Source: Bradyrhizobium icense
Lineage (GTDB): Bacteria > Pseudomonadota > Alphaproteobacteria > Rhizobiales > Xanthobacteraceae
Length of the DNA: 64,000 nt
Assembly: GCF_001693385.1 (NCBI RefSeq)
Contig: NZ_CP016428.1
Span: 3,038,001 to 3,102,000, forward strand
Direction: 5' to 3'
Both the position numbers and the translations under genes were made by a program. Of this stretch, positions 27,389 to 37,789 are shown piece after piece (positions within the stretch are counted from its first letter, which is position 1; every line of letters begins with the position of its first letter). The notes under the pieces were generated by a model that had not been told where the DNA came from, searched no databases, and was given only the letters and a program-made list of their open reading frames with translations.

Positions 27389-29599
27389 ATGTCTCTCGAG
27401 AAACTGGAACTGCCCGGCGGCGCAATGTCGGGGCTCGTTGCCTCCGCAGTGGAGTATATGGTCGATGCCGGACAGCGCACGGCGCTGTTCCTCGACATCA
27501 TGCGCCAGCGCGGCGACCAATATCGCGAGCATGTGGCGCAGACGGCGCCGCACGTATTGAGCTATGCCGCGGAACTCATCATAGATGGCCGCAAGCTCGA
27601 GCATCCTGTCAACTACGCGCTGGTTAGGATCATCCCGCCCAAGGGCGTAGAGATCGATCTGAAACGCCGGCCCTTCGTCGTGGTCGATCCCCGCGCCGGG
27701 CATGGACCGGGCATTGGCGGATTCAAGGCTGACAGTGAGATCGGGGTCGCGATGAAGGCGGGCCATCCCTGCTACTTCATAGGGTTCCTGCCCGAGCCCA
27801 TGCCCGGCCAGACCATCGAGCGTATCGCGCGGGCCGAGGCCATCTTCATCGAGAAAGTGATCGAGCGACATCCGGAGGCCGACGGCAAGCCGTGCGTGAT
27901 CGGCAACTGCCAGGCGGGTTGGGCGGTCATGATCCTCGCTTCACTGCGACCCCAACTGTTTGGTCCGCTGATCATCGCTGGCGCGCCGCTCGCCTATTGG
28001 GCCGGCGTGCACGGCAAGTATCCGATGCGCTATTCGGGCGGACTGCTCGGGGGAAGCTGGCTGACGGCGTTATCCAGTGATCTCGGCGGCGGAAAGTTCG
28101 ATGGCGCCTGGCTGGTGCAAAATTTCGAGAGCCAAAATCCGTCCAACACGCTGTGGACCAAGCAGTACAATGTGTACTCCAAGGTCGATTCCGAGGCCGA
28201 CCGCTATCTCGAATTCGAGCGCTGGTGGGGCGGACACGTCAACCTCAACGCGGAAGAGATTCAATTCATCGTCGATGAACTCTTCATCGGCAACAATCTC
28301 GCTGCCGGCCAGGTCAAGATGTCTGACGGTACGGCGGTCGACCTCCGCAACATCCGTTCGCCGATCGTTGTGTTCTGCTCAAAGGGTGACAACATCACCC
28401 CGCCGCAGCAGGCGCTGCACTGGATCCTCGACCTCTATGCCAACGTCGACGAGATCAGGGCGTACGGCCAAACCATCGTCTATACGGTGCATGAGACGAT
28501 CGGTCACCTTGGCATTTTCGTCTCCGGCGGGGTGGCCAAGAAGGAGCACGCGGAATTCTCCAGCAACATCGACCTGATCGATGTTCTGCCGCCCGGCCTC
28601 TATGAGGCGACCTTTGAGGCGAGGGGGCCGGAAACGCTCAATGATGAGTTCACGGTGGGGCAGTGGGTTATGCGCTGCGAGGCTCGTACGCTGGACGATA
28701 TTCGCGCCATGGGCGGCAACTCGCCGGAGGATGAGCGCCGCTTCGAGACTGCCAAGCGCATCTCGGAAATGAATCTCGCGGCGTACCGGAAGTACCTCCA
28801 GCCCTGGATCAAGTCGATGGTGACACCGCAGATGGCGGAGCTGATGCGCAATTGGCATCCGCTACGGCTGCAATATGAGATGTTCAGCAGCCAAAATCCC
28901 TGGATGAAGATGGTAGAGGGCGCAGCAGAGAGGGCGCGCGAGGATCGCAAATCGGTGACCATGGACAATCCCTTCCTGGTCTTGCAGGAAAAGATATCGA
29001 AGCAGATCGTCCGTTCGCTCGACCAATGGCGAGACTCCCAGGAAGCGCTCAGCGAAGCAATGTTCTTGTCCATCTATGGCTCGCCTGCATTGCAGGCCGC
29101 CGTCGGGATCGGTCCGAAATCGACACCCTCGCGCCAGCGCGAGATGGACCCGAAGCACCGTGCGTTTCTGGAGGCACGTATCAAGGAATTGAAGTCGAAG
29201 ATTGGAGCCGGCGGTTTGAGGGAGGCCGCTATCCGGGCGCTGCTCTATGTTGGGTCGGCCCGCGGCATGGTGGACGAACGCAGCCTCGAGGCATTGCGGC
29301 GGCTGCGCCAGCAGGACGAGTCGGCGCGGATGACGCTGGCCGAGTTCAAGATGCTGGTGCGGGAGCAGTTCTTCATGCTGCTGCTCGACCGGGAGGCCGC
29401 GCTCGCGGCCATCCCAACGCTCCTGCCCGAGAACAAAGGTGAGCGCCGCAAGGCCTTCGCTGCCATTCAGGAAGTGCTCTCGGCGAGTGCGGAAATATCC
29501 GGTGAGGTGGCAAATCGCCTGAAGCAAGTGGCAGGGCTGTTCGGGCTTGATGCGGCGGACAGCTCGAACGTCAGGTCATTCGGGAACAGGGCGTCCTAG
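27389..29599 (+). CDS. DUF3141 protein, PhaC-like alpha/beta hydrolase with TerB-like C-terminus
   Basis: 736 residues. The N-terminal two thirds resemble PHA synthase/alpha-beta hydrolases: the nucleophile elbow is GNCQAG with C174 in place of serine, as in PhaC; FCSKGDNITP gives the acid region, and ETIGHLGIF supplies a candidate histidine. The C-terminal about 130 residues (IRALLYVGSARGMVDERSLE onward, MTLAEFKMLVREQFFMLL) look like a TerB/DjlA-type helical domain. A GGAGGATCG Shine-Dalgarno precedes the ATG and an FNR/FixK box lies 55 bases upstream. Polyester or acyl-CoA metabolism is inferred; DUF3141 has no settled function known to me. Confidence 0.9.
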   Translation: MSLEKLELPGGAMSGLVASAVEYMVDAGQRTALFLDIMRQRGDQYREHVAQTAPHVLSYAAELIIDGRKLEHPVNYALVRIIPPKGVEIDLKRRPFVVVDPRAGHGPGIGGFKADSEIGVAMKAGHPCYFIGFLPEPMPGQTIERIARAEAIFIEKVIERHPEADGKPCVIGNCQAGWAVMILASLRPQLFGPLIIAGAPLAYWAGVHGKYPMRYSGGLLGGSWLTALSSDLGGGKFDGAWLVQNFESQNPSNTLWTKQYNVYSKVDSEADRYLEFERWWGGHVNLNAEEIQFIVDELFIGNNLAAGQVKMSDGTAVDLRNIRSPIVVFCSKGDNITPPQQALHWILDLYANVDEIRAYGQTIVYTVHETIGHLGIFVSGGVAKKEHAEFSSNIDLIDVLPPGLYEATFEARGPETLNDEFTVGQWVMRCEARTLDDIRAMGGNSPEDERRFETAKRISEMNLAAYRKYLQPWIKSMVTPQMAELMRNWHPLRLQYEMFSSQNPWMKMVEGAAERAREDRKSVTMDNPFLVLQEKISKQIVRSLDQWRDSQEALSEAMFLSIYGSPALQAAVGIGPKSTPSRQREMDPKHRAFLEARIKELKSKIGAGGLREAAIRALLYVGSARGMVDERSLEALRRLRQQDESARMTLAEFKMLVREQFFMLLLDREAALAAIPTLLPENKGERRKAFAAIQEVLSASAEISGEVANRLKQVAGLFGLDAADSSNVRSFGNRAS

Positions 29600-29633
29600 G
29601 ATCGCTTGCGTATGGGTGCCCCGGACCGTCTTC

Positions 29634-30491
29634 TCAACGGGATTTGCCGAACGTTACTCGATAGATCGCCCAGTAGACGGCGCCGACAAAGCCGGCGCCG
29701 CCCACGATATTGCCCAGTGTAACCGGCACGAGGTTGTGCAGTATGCCGGAAAGCGTGATGAGCGATGAATCGAAGTCTGCTGGAACCTGACCTGTTTGGA
29801 CCAGCAACCACGCCAACGGCAGGAAATACATGTTGGCAACGCAGTGCTCGAAGCCGGCGGCTATGAAGGCAGAGATCGGCAGTATGAGGGCAACCATCTT
29901 GTCAGTTACCGTGCGGCCCGCATAGGCAAGCCAGAGTGCCGCGCACACGAGGACGTTGCACAGAATGCCTTTGAAGAACAACGCGATCACATCCGGACGG
30001 ATCTTTCCAGCCGCCGTGTTCAATACCGACGCACCGACGCGGCCATCATTCATGTCGAGATGATGCGAATAAAAGACCAGGACAATGAGCCCAAGCGCCC
30101 CAACGAAATTGCCGAAGTAGACGATGGCCCAGTTGCGGAGCATCGTACGCGTGGAAACCTTGCCGCTGGCCCATGCCATCACGATCAGGTTGTTGCCGGT
30201 AAACAACTCGGCTCCACCGATAAGAACAAGAGTCAGTCCGAGGGTGAAAACAAGCCCCCCGACGACGCGCACGGTAGCGAAGCTCAACGTCGGATCACTG
30301 GCCACGATGGAGTAGTAAAGCGCGCCAAATCCGATGCCGCCGCCGGCCACGATCGCCAGCATGAAGGAGGTCAGAAAAGGCAGATTTGCCTTCTTCACGC
30401 CAACCTTTTCCACGGCCTCCTCGATCTCCGCGGGGCTATAGGCCCGCAGGTTGAAGATCGGAACTTGGGGCGCGGACGCCGGTTCGGTCAT
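29634..30491 (-). CDS. focA: Formate/nitrite transporter (FocA family)
   Basis: Pentameric channel family that moves formate or nitrite. The 285-residue protein has six hydrophobic segments with the FNT signatures GGAELFTGNNLIVMAW and GFEHCVANMYFLPL, and TLGNIVGGA near the end. The ATG at 30491 was chosen as the natural N-terminus; a GTG at 30524 overlapping the previous stop is also possible. It is the last gene of the pflB-pflA-antiporter-focA run, so it most likely exports formate made by pyruvate formate-lyase. Confidence 0.92.
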   Translation of the reverse strand: MTEPASAPQVPIFNLRAYSPAEIEEAVEKVGVKKANLPFLTSFMLAIVAGGGIGFGALYYSIVASDPTLSFATVRVVGGLVFTLGLTLVLIGGAELFTGNNLIVMAWASGKVSTRTMLRNWAIVYFGNFVGALGLIVLVFYSHHLDMNDGRVGASVLNTAAGKIRPDVIALFFKGILCNVLVCAALWLAYAGRTVTDKMVALILPISAFIAAGFEHCVANMYFLPLAWLLVQTGQVPADFDSSLITLSGILHNLVPVTLGNIVGGAGFVGAVYWAIYRVTFGKSR

Positions 30492-30516
30492 CCTGGATTT
30501 CACGCGACTACGTCCT

Positions 30517-32118
30517 TCATCCACCCGTGCTGCCTATGGCAAGAAGTCCGATGATCTGCACGGCGATCACCTTCACCAGCGTCATCGATGGAAAGATCAT
30601 GGCGTAGCCGATGTCAGGCCGCTCGGTCGGCGCCATCTTGGTCGAATAGACGAGAATGGCGGGATTGCCCGTTGCACCTGACGCGATGCCGACGAGGTCA
30701 TCGTACGGGATGCGCATGAGGTAGTGACCGACCAGCAGCACGATCGCCACCGTGGTAAGGAGGACGGCGGCACCGATGAACAGCATGGTGAAGCCTGATT
30801 CGGCGACGGTGCGGACAAAGGGTTGTCCGGCATTGACGCCCACGGTGGCAAGGAACATCGCAAGACCGAAGTTTCGCAGGACGATGTTCGCCGGCAACGG
30901 CATGGTCCAGAGCATGGGTCCGGTGCGGCGTAGTTTGCCGAGGATGAGGGCGACGATTAGCGGGCCGCCGCCGATACCAAGAGTCACGACGCCGACTCCC
31001 GGAATCGGGATCGGGATCAGGCCGAGGAGGACGCCCATCACCATCCCGAGTCCAAGGGATACGTAGCTAAATTCAGCAGTCGCTTTCACCGTATCGCCGA
31101 AGTGCTTGCGAATATCCTCCTTGCGGTCCGGCGGCGTCAGCACGCCGACGCGATCGCCAAATTCCAGCATCAGGTCGGGTGACGGCACCAGGTCGGCATC
31201 GTAGCGCCGTACGTGCAGCAGGTGCGTCGGAAAGCCAGAAGGCATCGGCAAACTTGAGAGCGGGATTCCCACCACGCTGGCCTTGCCGACGAAAACGCGG
31301 ATGTAATCTAGATCGGCACGGTCGCTGGCGAGCCGGCCCGGCTCAAGCTTTCCAAGCTTGGCTGCCGCCCGTGAGATCGCATCCCGGCTTTCGCCGACAA
31401 CGAGCAGGGCATCACCTGCCGATAGCACCGTATCGCCCGCTGGGACGATGTTCTGGCCCGCCTTGCGAACCATTGTGACCTGGACATAGCTCAGAGCTTG
31501 CTTGCTCAATTCGTCGAGCGTGCGTCCGGCGAAGTTGGGGCCAATGGAAATTTCGCCCATGTGAAAGCGCTGGGTTTTGGCCGGGAATTTCGGCTGCACG
31601 AGGCGCGTCATGAAATAAATGCAAAGGATCGGACCGATGACGCCAAAGGGATAACCAATCGAGTAACCAATCGAGGGATCCTTCGTCTGGGTGACATCAA
31701 GCGCCGCCTGCAGCGTTGCCGTGCTTGTCATCGAACCCGCGTAGAGGCCGAGCGTATGGCCGATCTTGATACCGAAGAGCTGTCCCAACGCCAGCGCGAC
31801 ACCGAGGCCCGCCAGACAGGCGATAAGCGCCAGAAAATTGTATTTTTGCCCGGCGCCGACCATGCCTTCGAAGAACTGCCGGCCGTAGAGAATGCCGATG
31901 CCATAGAGGAACATGATAAGCCCGGTCAGCCCGATCGGCCCAATGATCTGGGCTTTCGGCGCGAACGCACCGATGGCCAGGCCCACAAAGAGCACGGCGC
32001 CCACACCGAGCGAGAAGCCGCCGATGCTGATCTGCCCCACCAGATAACCCACGCCAATGGCGAGAAATGCCGTCAGGATCGGCTGGCTTCCTATGATGTC
32101 GCGGGCTAGGTCCAACAT
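30517..32118 (-). CDS. Aspartate:alanine exchanger-family transporter (AAE, AspT/YidE type)
   Basis: 533-residue membrane protein with two halves of about five helices separated by two RCK_C/TrkA-C-like soluble domains (around residues 200-360), the AAE layout. Repeats such as GLIMFLYGIGILYGRQF and NFGLAMFLATVGVNAGQPF are characteristic. AspT exchanges aspartate for alanine; others in the family move succinate. Placement between pflA and focA suggests export of a fermentation acid, possibly succinate, as inference. It starts 27 bp after pflA. Confidence 0.9.
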   Translation of the reverse strand: MLDLARDIIGSQPILTAFLAIGVGYLVGQISIGGFSLGVGAVLFVGLAIGAFAPKAQIIGPIGLTGLIMFLYGIGILYGRQFFEGMVGAGQKYNFLALIACLAGLGVALALGQLFGIKIGHTLGLYAGSMTSTATLQAALDVTQTKDPSIGYSIGYPFGVIGPILCIYFMTRLVQPKFPAKTQRFHMGEISIGPNFAGRTLDELSKQALSYVQVTMVRKAGQNIVPAGDTVLSAGDALLVVGESRDAISRAAAKLGKLEPGRLASDRADLDYIRVFVGKASVVGIPLSSLPMPSGFPTHLLHVRRYDADLVPSPDLMLEFGDRVGVLTPPDRKEDIRKHFGDTVKATAEFSYVSLGLGMVMGVLLGLIPIPIPGVGVVTLGIGGGPLIVALILGKLRRTGPMLWTMPLPANIVLRNFGLAMFLATVGVNAGQPFVRTVAESGFTMLFIGAAVLLTTVAIVLLVGHYLMRIPYDDLVGIASGATGNPAILVYSTKMAPTERPDIGYAMIFPSMTLVKVIAVQIIGLLAIGSTGG

Positions 32119-32145
32119 TCTTCTCTCCGGAGCAATCCAGGTCTG

Positions 32146-32973
32146 TTACCGGGCGTTACAGCCCGCATCGCGAAACTGACCGATGACTCTGTTCACCAGC
32201 TCGCGAGAGGGGGGTGGTGTATCGTGGTGCTTGTAGTCGAGGCCCATCGCCTTCCATTTGAATGAACCCATCTGATGGAAGGGCTGCACCTCGACCCATT
32301 CGACATTCTTCATGGGGGCGACAAAGCGCGCGATGCCGGCGACGTTTTCCGGGTCGTCGGTGGCGCCGGGCACAAGGGTGAAGCGCACCCAAACGGGCTT
32401 GCCAATCGACGCGAGCCGCTGGGCGAAGCGCAGCGTCGGCGCGATGTCCCGCCCCGTTACCCTGCGATAGGTGTCGGGATCGGAGCTTTTGATGTCGAGC
32501 AGCACAAGGTCGATGGTATTCAGAAAGGCATCGTCGGCGCGATCGCCGAGGAAACCGGAGGTTTCGATGGCCGTATGCAGGCCCATCGCCTTGGCGCCTG
32601 CGAAGATACGCTTGACGAAGGCGAGCTGAACCATCGCTTCGCCGCCCGATATGGTCAGCCCGCCTCCGAGGTCGCGCAGTGACGGAGCGAAGTCACCAAG
32701 GCGACGCAGCACCTGTTCGGCCGAAACGTATGTTCCGTCCTTGAGGTGCCACGTGTCCGGGTTGTGGCAATAGGTGCAGCGGAGCAGGCAGCCGGAGACG
32801 AACAGCACGACACGCAGGCCCGGACCGTCGTAGCGCGAGGACGTCTCGTAGGAATGGCAGTAGCCGAATGCGCCTTCCTCGTCCTTGAACTTGTCCTCAT
32901 CGGGCGCGTCGGGCGAAGCGCCCGTGCGCAGGTCGTGACGGCTTCCCGATTCGAGTGCCTGCGGGGTCGACAT
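32146..32973 (-). CDS. pflA: Pyruvate formate-lyase activating enzyme
   Basis: Radical SAM enzyme that generates the glycyl radical in PflB. The 275-residue protein has the cluster motif CLLRCTYCHNPDTW with C62, C66 and C69, followed by GGGLTISGGEAMVQ (SAM-binding GGE). An N-terminal extension of about 30 charged residues precedes the conserved FGYCHSYET. It begins 13 bp after the pflB stop. The enzyme requires strict anoxia to act, consistent with FNR/FixK control of the operon. Confidence 0.95.
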   Translation of the reverse strand: MSTPQALESGSRHDLRTGASPDAPDEDKFKDEEGAFGYCHSYETSSRYDGPGLRVVLFVSGCLLRCTYCHNPDTWHLKDGTYVSAEQVLRRLGDFAPSLRDLGGGLTISGGEAMVQLAFVKRIFAGAKAMGLHTAIETSGFLGDRADDAFLNTIDLVLLDIKSSDPDTYRRVTGRDIAPTLRFAQRLASIGKPVWVRFTLVPGATDDPENVAGIARFVAPMKNVEWVEVQPFHQMGSFKWKAMGLDYKHHDTPPPSRELVNRVIGQFRDAGCNAR

Positions 32974-32986
32974 CGAAGACCCCGGC

Positions 32987-35254
32987 TCAGATCTGGCCGT
33001 GGAAGGTACGGCTGATCACATCTCTCTGCTGCTCCGGTGTCAGTCGAACGAAATTGACGGCATAGCCGGATACGCGGATCGTGAGCTGCGGATATTTGTC
33101 CGGATTCTTGATCGCGTCTTCCAAGGTCTCCCTGTCGATCACATTCAGGTTCATGTGGAAGCCGCCACGCCCGAAATAGACATCGAAGGCTTTGGTTGCC
33201 TCGTCGATCAGTTGGGCTTCGGAAAGATGTGCTTTCTGCGGGGCGACCGACACGGTGTAGCTGATGCCATCGAGAGAATCCTTGTAGGGAAGTTTTGCCA
33301 CCGAGAGACATGACGCGAGCCAACCGTGGCTGTCGCGTCCATGCATCGGGTTGGCACCGGGGCCGAACGGCTCGCCCTTGCGGCGGCCATCCGGCGTATT
33401 GCCGGTCGCCTTGCCGTAGACGACGTTGGAGGTGATGGTCAGGACACTCTGCGTATGCGTCGCGTTCCTGTAGGTTGGATGCTTGCGGATCTTTGCCATG
33501 AACCGCGTTACAAGCTCGGATGCGATCTGATCAACCCTGTCGTCGTTGTTGCCGAATTGCGGCGTCGAGGCGTTGCCCTCGTTCTGGTAATCGACCACGA
33601 GCCCGCTTGCGTCGCGAGTTACACGAATCTTGCCGTATTTGATCGCGCTGAGACTATCGGCGACCACCGAAAGTCCGGCGATGCCGAATGCCATGGTGCG
33701 CAGTATGTCGCGATCATGGAGCGCCATCTCCAGGCGCTCGTAAAAGTACTTGTCGTGCATGTAGTGAATGCAGTTCATTGCATGCACATACGTCTTGGCG
33801 AGCCACTCCATGGTGGTGTCGAACTTTGCCATGACGTCGTCATAGTCGAGGAAGTCGCCGGTGACCGGCATGGTCCGGGGCGCGACCTGGTCGCCGGAGA
33901 CCTCATCGCGGCCGCCATTGATGGCGTAGAGCAGGGCCTTTGCGAAGTTCACCCGGGCTCCGAAGAACTGCATTTGCTTGCCGAGCCGCATGGCCGAAAC
34001 GCAACAGGCGATCGCATAATCGTCGCCCCAGTACGGGCGCATCAGATCGTCGTTCTCGTATTGCAGGGATGAGGTGTCCTTGCTGACCTTGACGCAGAAG
34101 CGCTTGAAGGCTGGTGGCATGTGATTGGACCACAGCACCGTGATGTTCGGCTCAGGTGCCGGTCCAAGATTGTAAAGGGTATGGAGCATACGGTAGCTGC
34201 TCTTCGTCACCAGCGCCCGCCCGTCGAGGTCCATGCCGCCGACGCATTCGGTTGCCCAGTAGGGGTCGCCGCTGAACAGCGCATCGTAGTCGGGTGTGCG
34301 GAGGAAGCGCACGATGCGCAGCTTCTGCACTAGCTGGTCCCACAGCTCCTGTGCGCCCGCCTCGTCAAGAGCGCCTTCCTTCAGGTCGCGTTCGATGTAG
34401 ATGTCGAGGAAGCTCGAGATGCGCCCAATCGACATCGCTGCGCCATTGGCTTCCTTGATCGCTCCGAGGTAGGCGAAGTAGGTCCACTGGAACGCCTCCG
34501 CCGCATTCGTTGCGGCCTGGGTGATATCGTAGCCGTAGAGCTTCGCCATCGACGCAAGATCCTGCAGCGCCCTCATTTGTTCCGCGAGTTCTTCGCGCTG
34601 GCGGATCACTTCGTCCGTCGGCCACATGTCGTCGATCTGGGCCCGCTCTTGCCGTTTGGCCTCGAGCAGGCGGTCGGTGCCATAAAGTGCGACCCGGCGA
34701 TAGTCGCCGATGATGCGGCCACGGCCATAAGCGTCGGGAAGGCCGGTGATAATGCCGGACCGCCGGCAGTTCATGATCTCCGGAGTGTAGGCGTCGAATA
34801 CACCGTCATTGTGTGATTTGCGGTATTTGGTGAAGGCTTCGTGCACCTTTGCATCGGGCTCGAACCCCGCGGCCTTCAGGCCTGCTTCCACCATGCGCAG
34901 TCCGCCGAACGGAAAGATTGCCCGCTTGAAGGGTTGGTCCGTCTGAAGGCCGACAATGACCTCGTTGTCGGGGTCGATGTATCCTGCCTGGTGCGCCAGC
35001 ATGGTTGACGGATTCTGCGCATCCACGGCGAGGACGCCTTTTTTCCTTTCTTCGGCAAAATAGGGCTGCAGCTTTGCCCACACCGCCTTGGTGTGCTGCG
35101 AGGGGCCTGCCAGGAATTTCTCGTCCCCGGAATAGGAGGTGACATTTCGGACTATGAAGTCGCGTACGTTGATCGTGGAGGACCAGTCGCCCGGTTGGAA
35201 CCCCCTCCAGCCATCCGCCTTCGCGTCCTGCTTGAGCGCTGCGCTGCCCTTCAT
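32987..35254 (-). CDS. pflB: Pyruvate formate-lyase (formate C-acetyltransferase)
   Basis: Converts pyruvate and CoA to acetyl-CoA and formate by a glycyl-radical mechanism. The ATG at 35254 (GGGAG nine bases upstream) gives 755 residues, matching the usual 760; an earlier in-frame start adds 33 unrelated residues. The catalytic Cys pair is C417-C418 (IACCVSAM) and the radical glycine is G730 in RVSGYAV, 26 residues from the end, all as in E. coli PflB. The enzyme is oxygen-sensitive. It heads the operon pflB-pflA-AAE transporter-focA. An FNR/FixK box at 35370-35383 lies 115 bases upstream. PFL is uncommon among Bradyrhizobium relatives as far as I recall. Confidence 0.97.
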   Translation of the reverse strand: MKGSAALKQDAKADGWRGFQPGDWSSTINVRDFIVRNVTSYSGDEKFLAGPSQHTKAVWAKLQPYFAEERKKGVLAVDAQNPSTMLAHQAGYIDPDNEVIVGLQTDQPFKRAIFPFGGLRMVEAGLKAAGFEPDAKVHEAFTKYRKSHNDGVFDAYTPEIMNCRRSGIITGLPDAYGRGRIIGDYRRVALYGTDRLLEAKRQERAQIDDMWPTDEVIRQREELAEQMRALQDLASMAKLYGYDITQAATNAAEAFQWTYFAYLGAIKEANGAAMSIGRISSFLDIYIERDLKEGALDEAGAQELWDQLVQKLRIVRFLRTPDYDALFSGDPYWATECVGGMDLDGRALVTKSSYRMLHTLYNLGPAPEPNITVLWSNHMPPAFKRFCVKVSKDTSSLQYENDDLMRPYWGDDYAIACCVSAMRLGKQMQFFGARVNFAKALLYAINGGRDEVSGDQVAPRTMPVTGDFLDYDDVMAKFDTTMEWLAKTYVHAMNCIHYMHDKYFYERLEMALHDRDILRTMAFGIAGLSVVADSLSAIKYGKIRVTRDASGLVVDYQNEGNASTPQFGNNDDRVDQIASELVTRFMAKIRKHPTYRNATHTQSVLTITSNVVYGKATGNTPDGRRKGEPFGPGANPMHGRDSHGWLASCLSVAKLPYKDSLDGISYTVSVAPQKAHLSEAQLIDEATKAFDVYFGRGGFHMNLNVIDRETLEDAIKNPDKYPQLTIRVSGYAVNFVRLTPEQQRDVISRTFHGQI

Positions 35255-35369
35255 AGCGAATCTCCCTGGCCAAACGATTTGTTGACCTGGCTTTGCATCC
35301 GACCTGAAACGGTGCATCGGGCGCGCCAGGCTGTTGGCGCATGGTAGAGACACCGAACCGACGCTCTGC

Positions 35370-35383
35370 TTGATCTATGTCAA
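35370..35383 (-). promoter_or_regulatory. FNR/FixK box, pflB side of the divergent region
   Basis: TTGATCTATGTCAA fits TTGA-N6-TCAA, 115 bases upstream of the pflB ATG. With activation at about -41 this implies a leader near 75-80 nt. It is one of two boxes in the 346-bp pflB/pta intergenic region. Confidence 0.88.
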
Positions 35384-35471
35384 GCTCGGCCAACCTTGGC
35401 CTTGCGTCAGCGGAAGCTTTGTGCGGCTTCGCTTGTTGTTTCGCGATTGCGTGTCGCGAGAGTCGGGTTCG

Positions 35472-35485
35472 TTGACTTATGTCAA
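35472..35485 (+). promoter_or_regulatory. FNR/FixK box, pta side of the divergent region
   Basis: TTGACTTATGTCAA fits TTGA-N6-TCAA, 115 bases upstream of the pta ATG, mirroring the spacing of the other box to pflB. Together they would give coordinated induction of both fermentation operons. Confidence 0.88.
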
Positions 35486-35600
35486 GGTCACCGTCAGCAC
35501 GCGCTTCAATCAATAGCTTGATCGGTCGAACGCCGCGGATCAGGAGTTTCCTTTCGACCAGTCTGCGGGACGTCGAATTTCCTCGGATGGGAGCGCGCCA

Positions 35601-36569
35601 ATGAGTGCCATGCCAGCAGCAGCGAGTGGGACGGGATCAAAGTATGACCGCCTGATTGCGGCGGCGAAAAGCGTCCCTTCCGTTTCAACCATCGTCGTGC
35701 ACCCCTGCGACGAAAGTTCGCTGCGCGGGGCGATCGAGTCGGCGGAAGCCGGAATCATCAAGGCGATTCTCGTTGGGCCCGCGGCCAAGATCAAAGACGT
35801 CGCTGCCAGGCACAACTTGAACATCTCGGGCTACGAGCTCGTCGATACGCCGCCGACGGAGGCCGCTGCGGCCACCCGCGGCGTCGAGCTGATCCATGAA
35901 GGCAGGGGCGAGGTGCTGATGAAGGGCAGCCTTCATACCGACGAGATCATGCGCGCTGTCACCGCAAAGGTGGGCGGACTGCGCACTGAGCGGCGGATCA
36001 GTCACGTATTCATCATGGATGTGCCGGCCTACACCGATACCGTGTTCGTAACGGACGCTGCGATCAATATCTTCCCGGACCTCGACGCCAAGCGGGACAT
36101 TATCCAGAACGTCGTCGACCTCTTCAACCAGGCCGGCTTCGGCACGACCCCTCGGGTCGCTATCCTGTCAGCCGTCGAGACTGTCACCTCGAAGATTCCC
36201 TCCACCATCGAAGCTGCGGCGCTCTGCAAGATGGCCGATCGCAAGCAGATCACGGGGGCGTTGCTCGACGGGCCGCTCGCCTTTGACAACGCCATTGATA
36301 TGGAGGCGGCGCGGATCAAGGGCATCAAGTCGGAAGTTGCCGGCCGGGCGCAGATACTGGTCGTGCCTGACCTCGAGTCCGGCAATATGCTGGCAAAGAA
36401 TCTTTCCTATTTCGCCAAGGCTGACGGCGCCGGCATCGTGCTGGGCGCGCGCGTGCCGGTCGTGCTGACATCACGGGCGGATTCCGCGCGGTCGCGCATG
36501 GCTTCCGCTGCCGTGGCGGCCCTCCAAGCCGATGCCCGGCGGCGCAAAGCGCCAATTGCTGCAGCGTGA
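35601..36569 (+). CDS. pta: Phosphate acetyl/butyryltransferase (short Pta)
   Basis: Interconverts acetyl-CoA and acetyl phosphate. The 322-residue protein is the short PTA/PTB fold, with the conserved region [20 protein letters not shown] and C-terminal [19 protein letters not shown]. The first gene of pta-ackA-fabI, it is divergent from pflB and downstream of the FNR/FixK box at 35472. With PFL and AckA it completes pyruvate to acetate plus ATP. A butyryl preference cannot be excluded. Confidence 0.93.
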   Translation: MSAMPAAASGTGSKYDRLIAAAKSVPSVSTIVVHPCDESSLRGAIESAEAGIIKAILVGPAAKIKDVAARHNLNISGYELVDTPPTEAAAATRGVELIHEGRGEVLMKGSLHTDEIMRAVTAKVGGLRTERRISHVFIMDVPAYTDTVFVTDAAINIFPDLDAKRDIIQNVVDLFNQAGFGTTPRVAILSAVETVTSKIPSTIEAAALCKMADRKQITGALLDGPLAFDNAIDMEAARIKGIKSEVAGRAQILVVPDLESGNMLAKNLSYFAKADGAGIVLGARVPVVLTSRADSARSRMASAAVAALQADARRRKAPIAAA

Positions 36570-36574
36570 CCACT

Positions 36575-37789
36575 ATGGATACGATTCTCGTCGTCAATGC
36601 CGGCTCCTCCAGCGTGAAGTTCCAGATCTTCGCGGTGGAAGGCGAGGGCGCCTTGCGTCGGCAAGTCAAGGGGCAGATGGATGGGATCGGCAGCCGGCCG
36701 CGACTGCGCGCCAGCGGCGGCACCGGCGATCCGCTGGCCGACCGGGCCTATCCGATCGAAGCGGCAGCCGACGTTCCGGCGGCAATGGCGGTCGCAGGTG
36801 CCTGGCTGCGCGATGAACTCAATATCAATCCCATCGCGGTTGGCCATCGCGTCGTGCACGGCGGGCCGGATTATGCGCGCCCGGTGCTGATCGATCATGC
36901 CGTGGTAACGCGGCTCGAGCGGTACATCTCGCTGGCGCCGCTGCACCAGCCGCATAATCTGGCGCCGATCAGGACGCTGCTGAGCAACTTCCCGACACTG
37001 CCGCAGGTCGCCTGTTTCGATACTGCATTCCATCGCGACCATGATGCGCTCGCGGATCACTACGCGATCCCGCACCAGCTTCATGCCGAAGGCGTCAGGC
37101 GCTACGGCTTCCACGGCCTGTCCTACGAGTACATCGCAAAACGCCTGCCGCAAGTCGCGCCTGACATCGCCGACGGACGAATGATCGTCGCCCATCTCGG
37201 CAGCGGTGCTTCGATGTGCGCGATGAAGAGCGGGAAAAGCGTCGAGAGCACGATGGGCTTCACGGCGCTGGACGGGCTTGCGATGGGAACGCGGCCAGGC
37301 CAGCTCGACCCAGGCGTCGTACTTTATCTGATCGCAGAAAAAGGCATGTCGGCATCGAATGTGCAGAATTTTCTGTACCGCGACTGTGGCCTGAAGGGCC
37401 TGTCGGGCGTCAGCAACGACATGCGGGAGCTCGAGACCAGCGAGGACCCGCGTGCGGCATTTGCGATCGACTATTTCGTCTACCGGATCGGCCTCAACGC
37501 CGGAATGTTGGCCGCAGCGCTGCAGGGGATCGACGGCTTCGTCTTCACGGCCGGCATCGGTGAGAACTCGGTTTCAATCCGTGCGCGCATTGCGGAGAAG
37601 CTGGCTTGGCTTGGCGTCACCCTCGACCCAGCGGAGAATGCCCGCCACGCCACCAGGATATCACGCTCCGACAGCCGCATTCCGGTTTATGTCGTGCCCA
37701 CCGACGAAGAGCTGATGATTGCGCAGCATACGCTGGCGCTGATCATGAACCGGCAATCGCCAAACCAGAAACGCGAGAGAGTGTCATGA
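36575..37789 (+). CDS. ackA: Acetate kinase
   Basis: Transfers phosphate from acetyl phosphate to ADP, the ATP-yielding step of acetate fermentation. The 404-residue protein has [13 protein letters not shown] at the N-terminus, [18 protein letters not shown] and FTAGIGENS, all ASKHA acetate-kinase signatures. I use the ATG at 36575; a GTG at 36566 overlapping the pta stop would add three residues. The stop overlaps the fabI ATG (ATGA), so the pair is coupled. Confidence 0.95.
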   Translation: MDTILVVNAGSSSVKFQIFAVEGEGALRRQVKGQMDGIGSRPRLRASGGTGDPLADRAYPIEAAADVPAAMAVAGAWLRDELNINPIAVGHRVVHGGPDYARPVLIDHAVVTRLERYISLAPLHQPHNLAPIRTLLSNFPTLPQVACFDTAFHRDHDALADHYAIPHQLHAEGVRRYGFHGLSYEYIAKRLPQVAPDIADGRMIVAHLGSGASMCAMKSGKSVESTMGFTALDGLAMGTRPGQLDPGVVLYLIAEKGMSASNVQNFLYRDCGLKGLSGVSNDMRELETSEDPRAAFAIDYFVYRIGLNAGMLAAALQGIDGFVFTAGIGENSVSIRARIAEKLAWLGVTLDPAENARHATRISRSDSRIPVYVVPTDEELMIAQHTLALIMNRQSPNQKRERVS

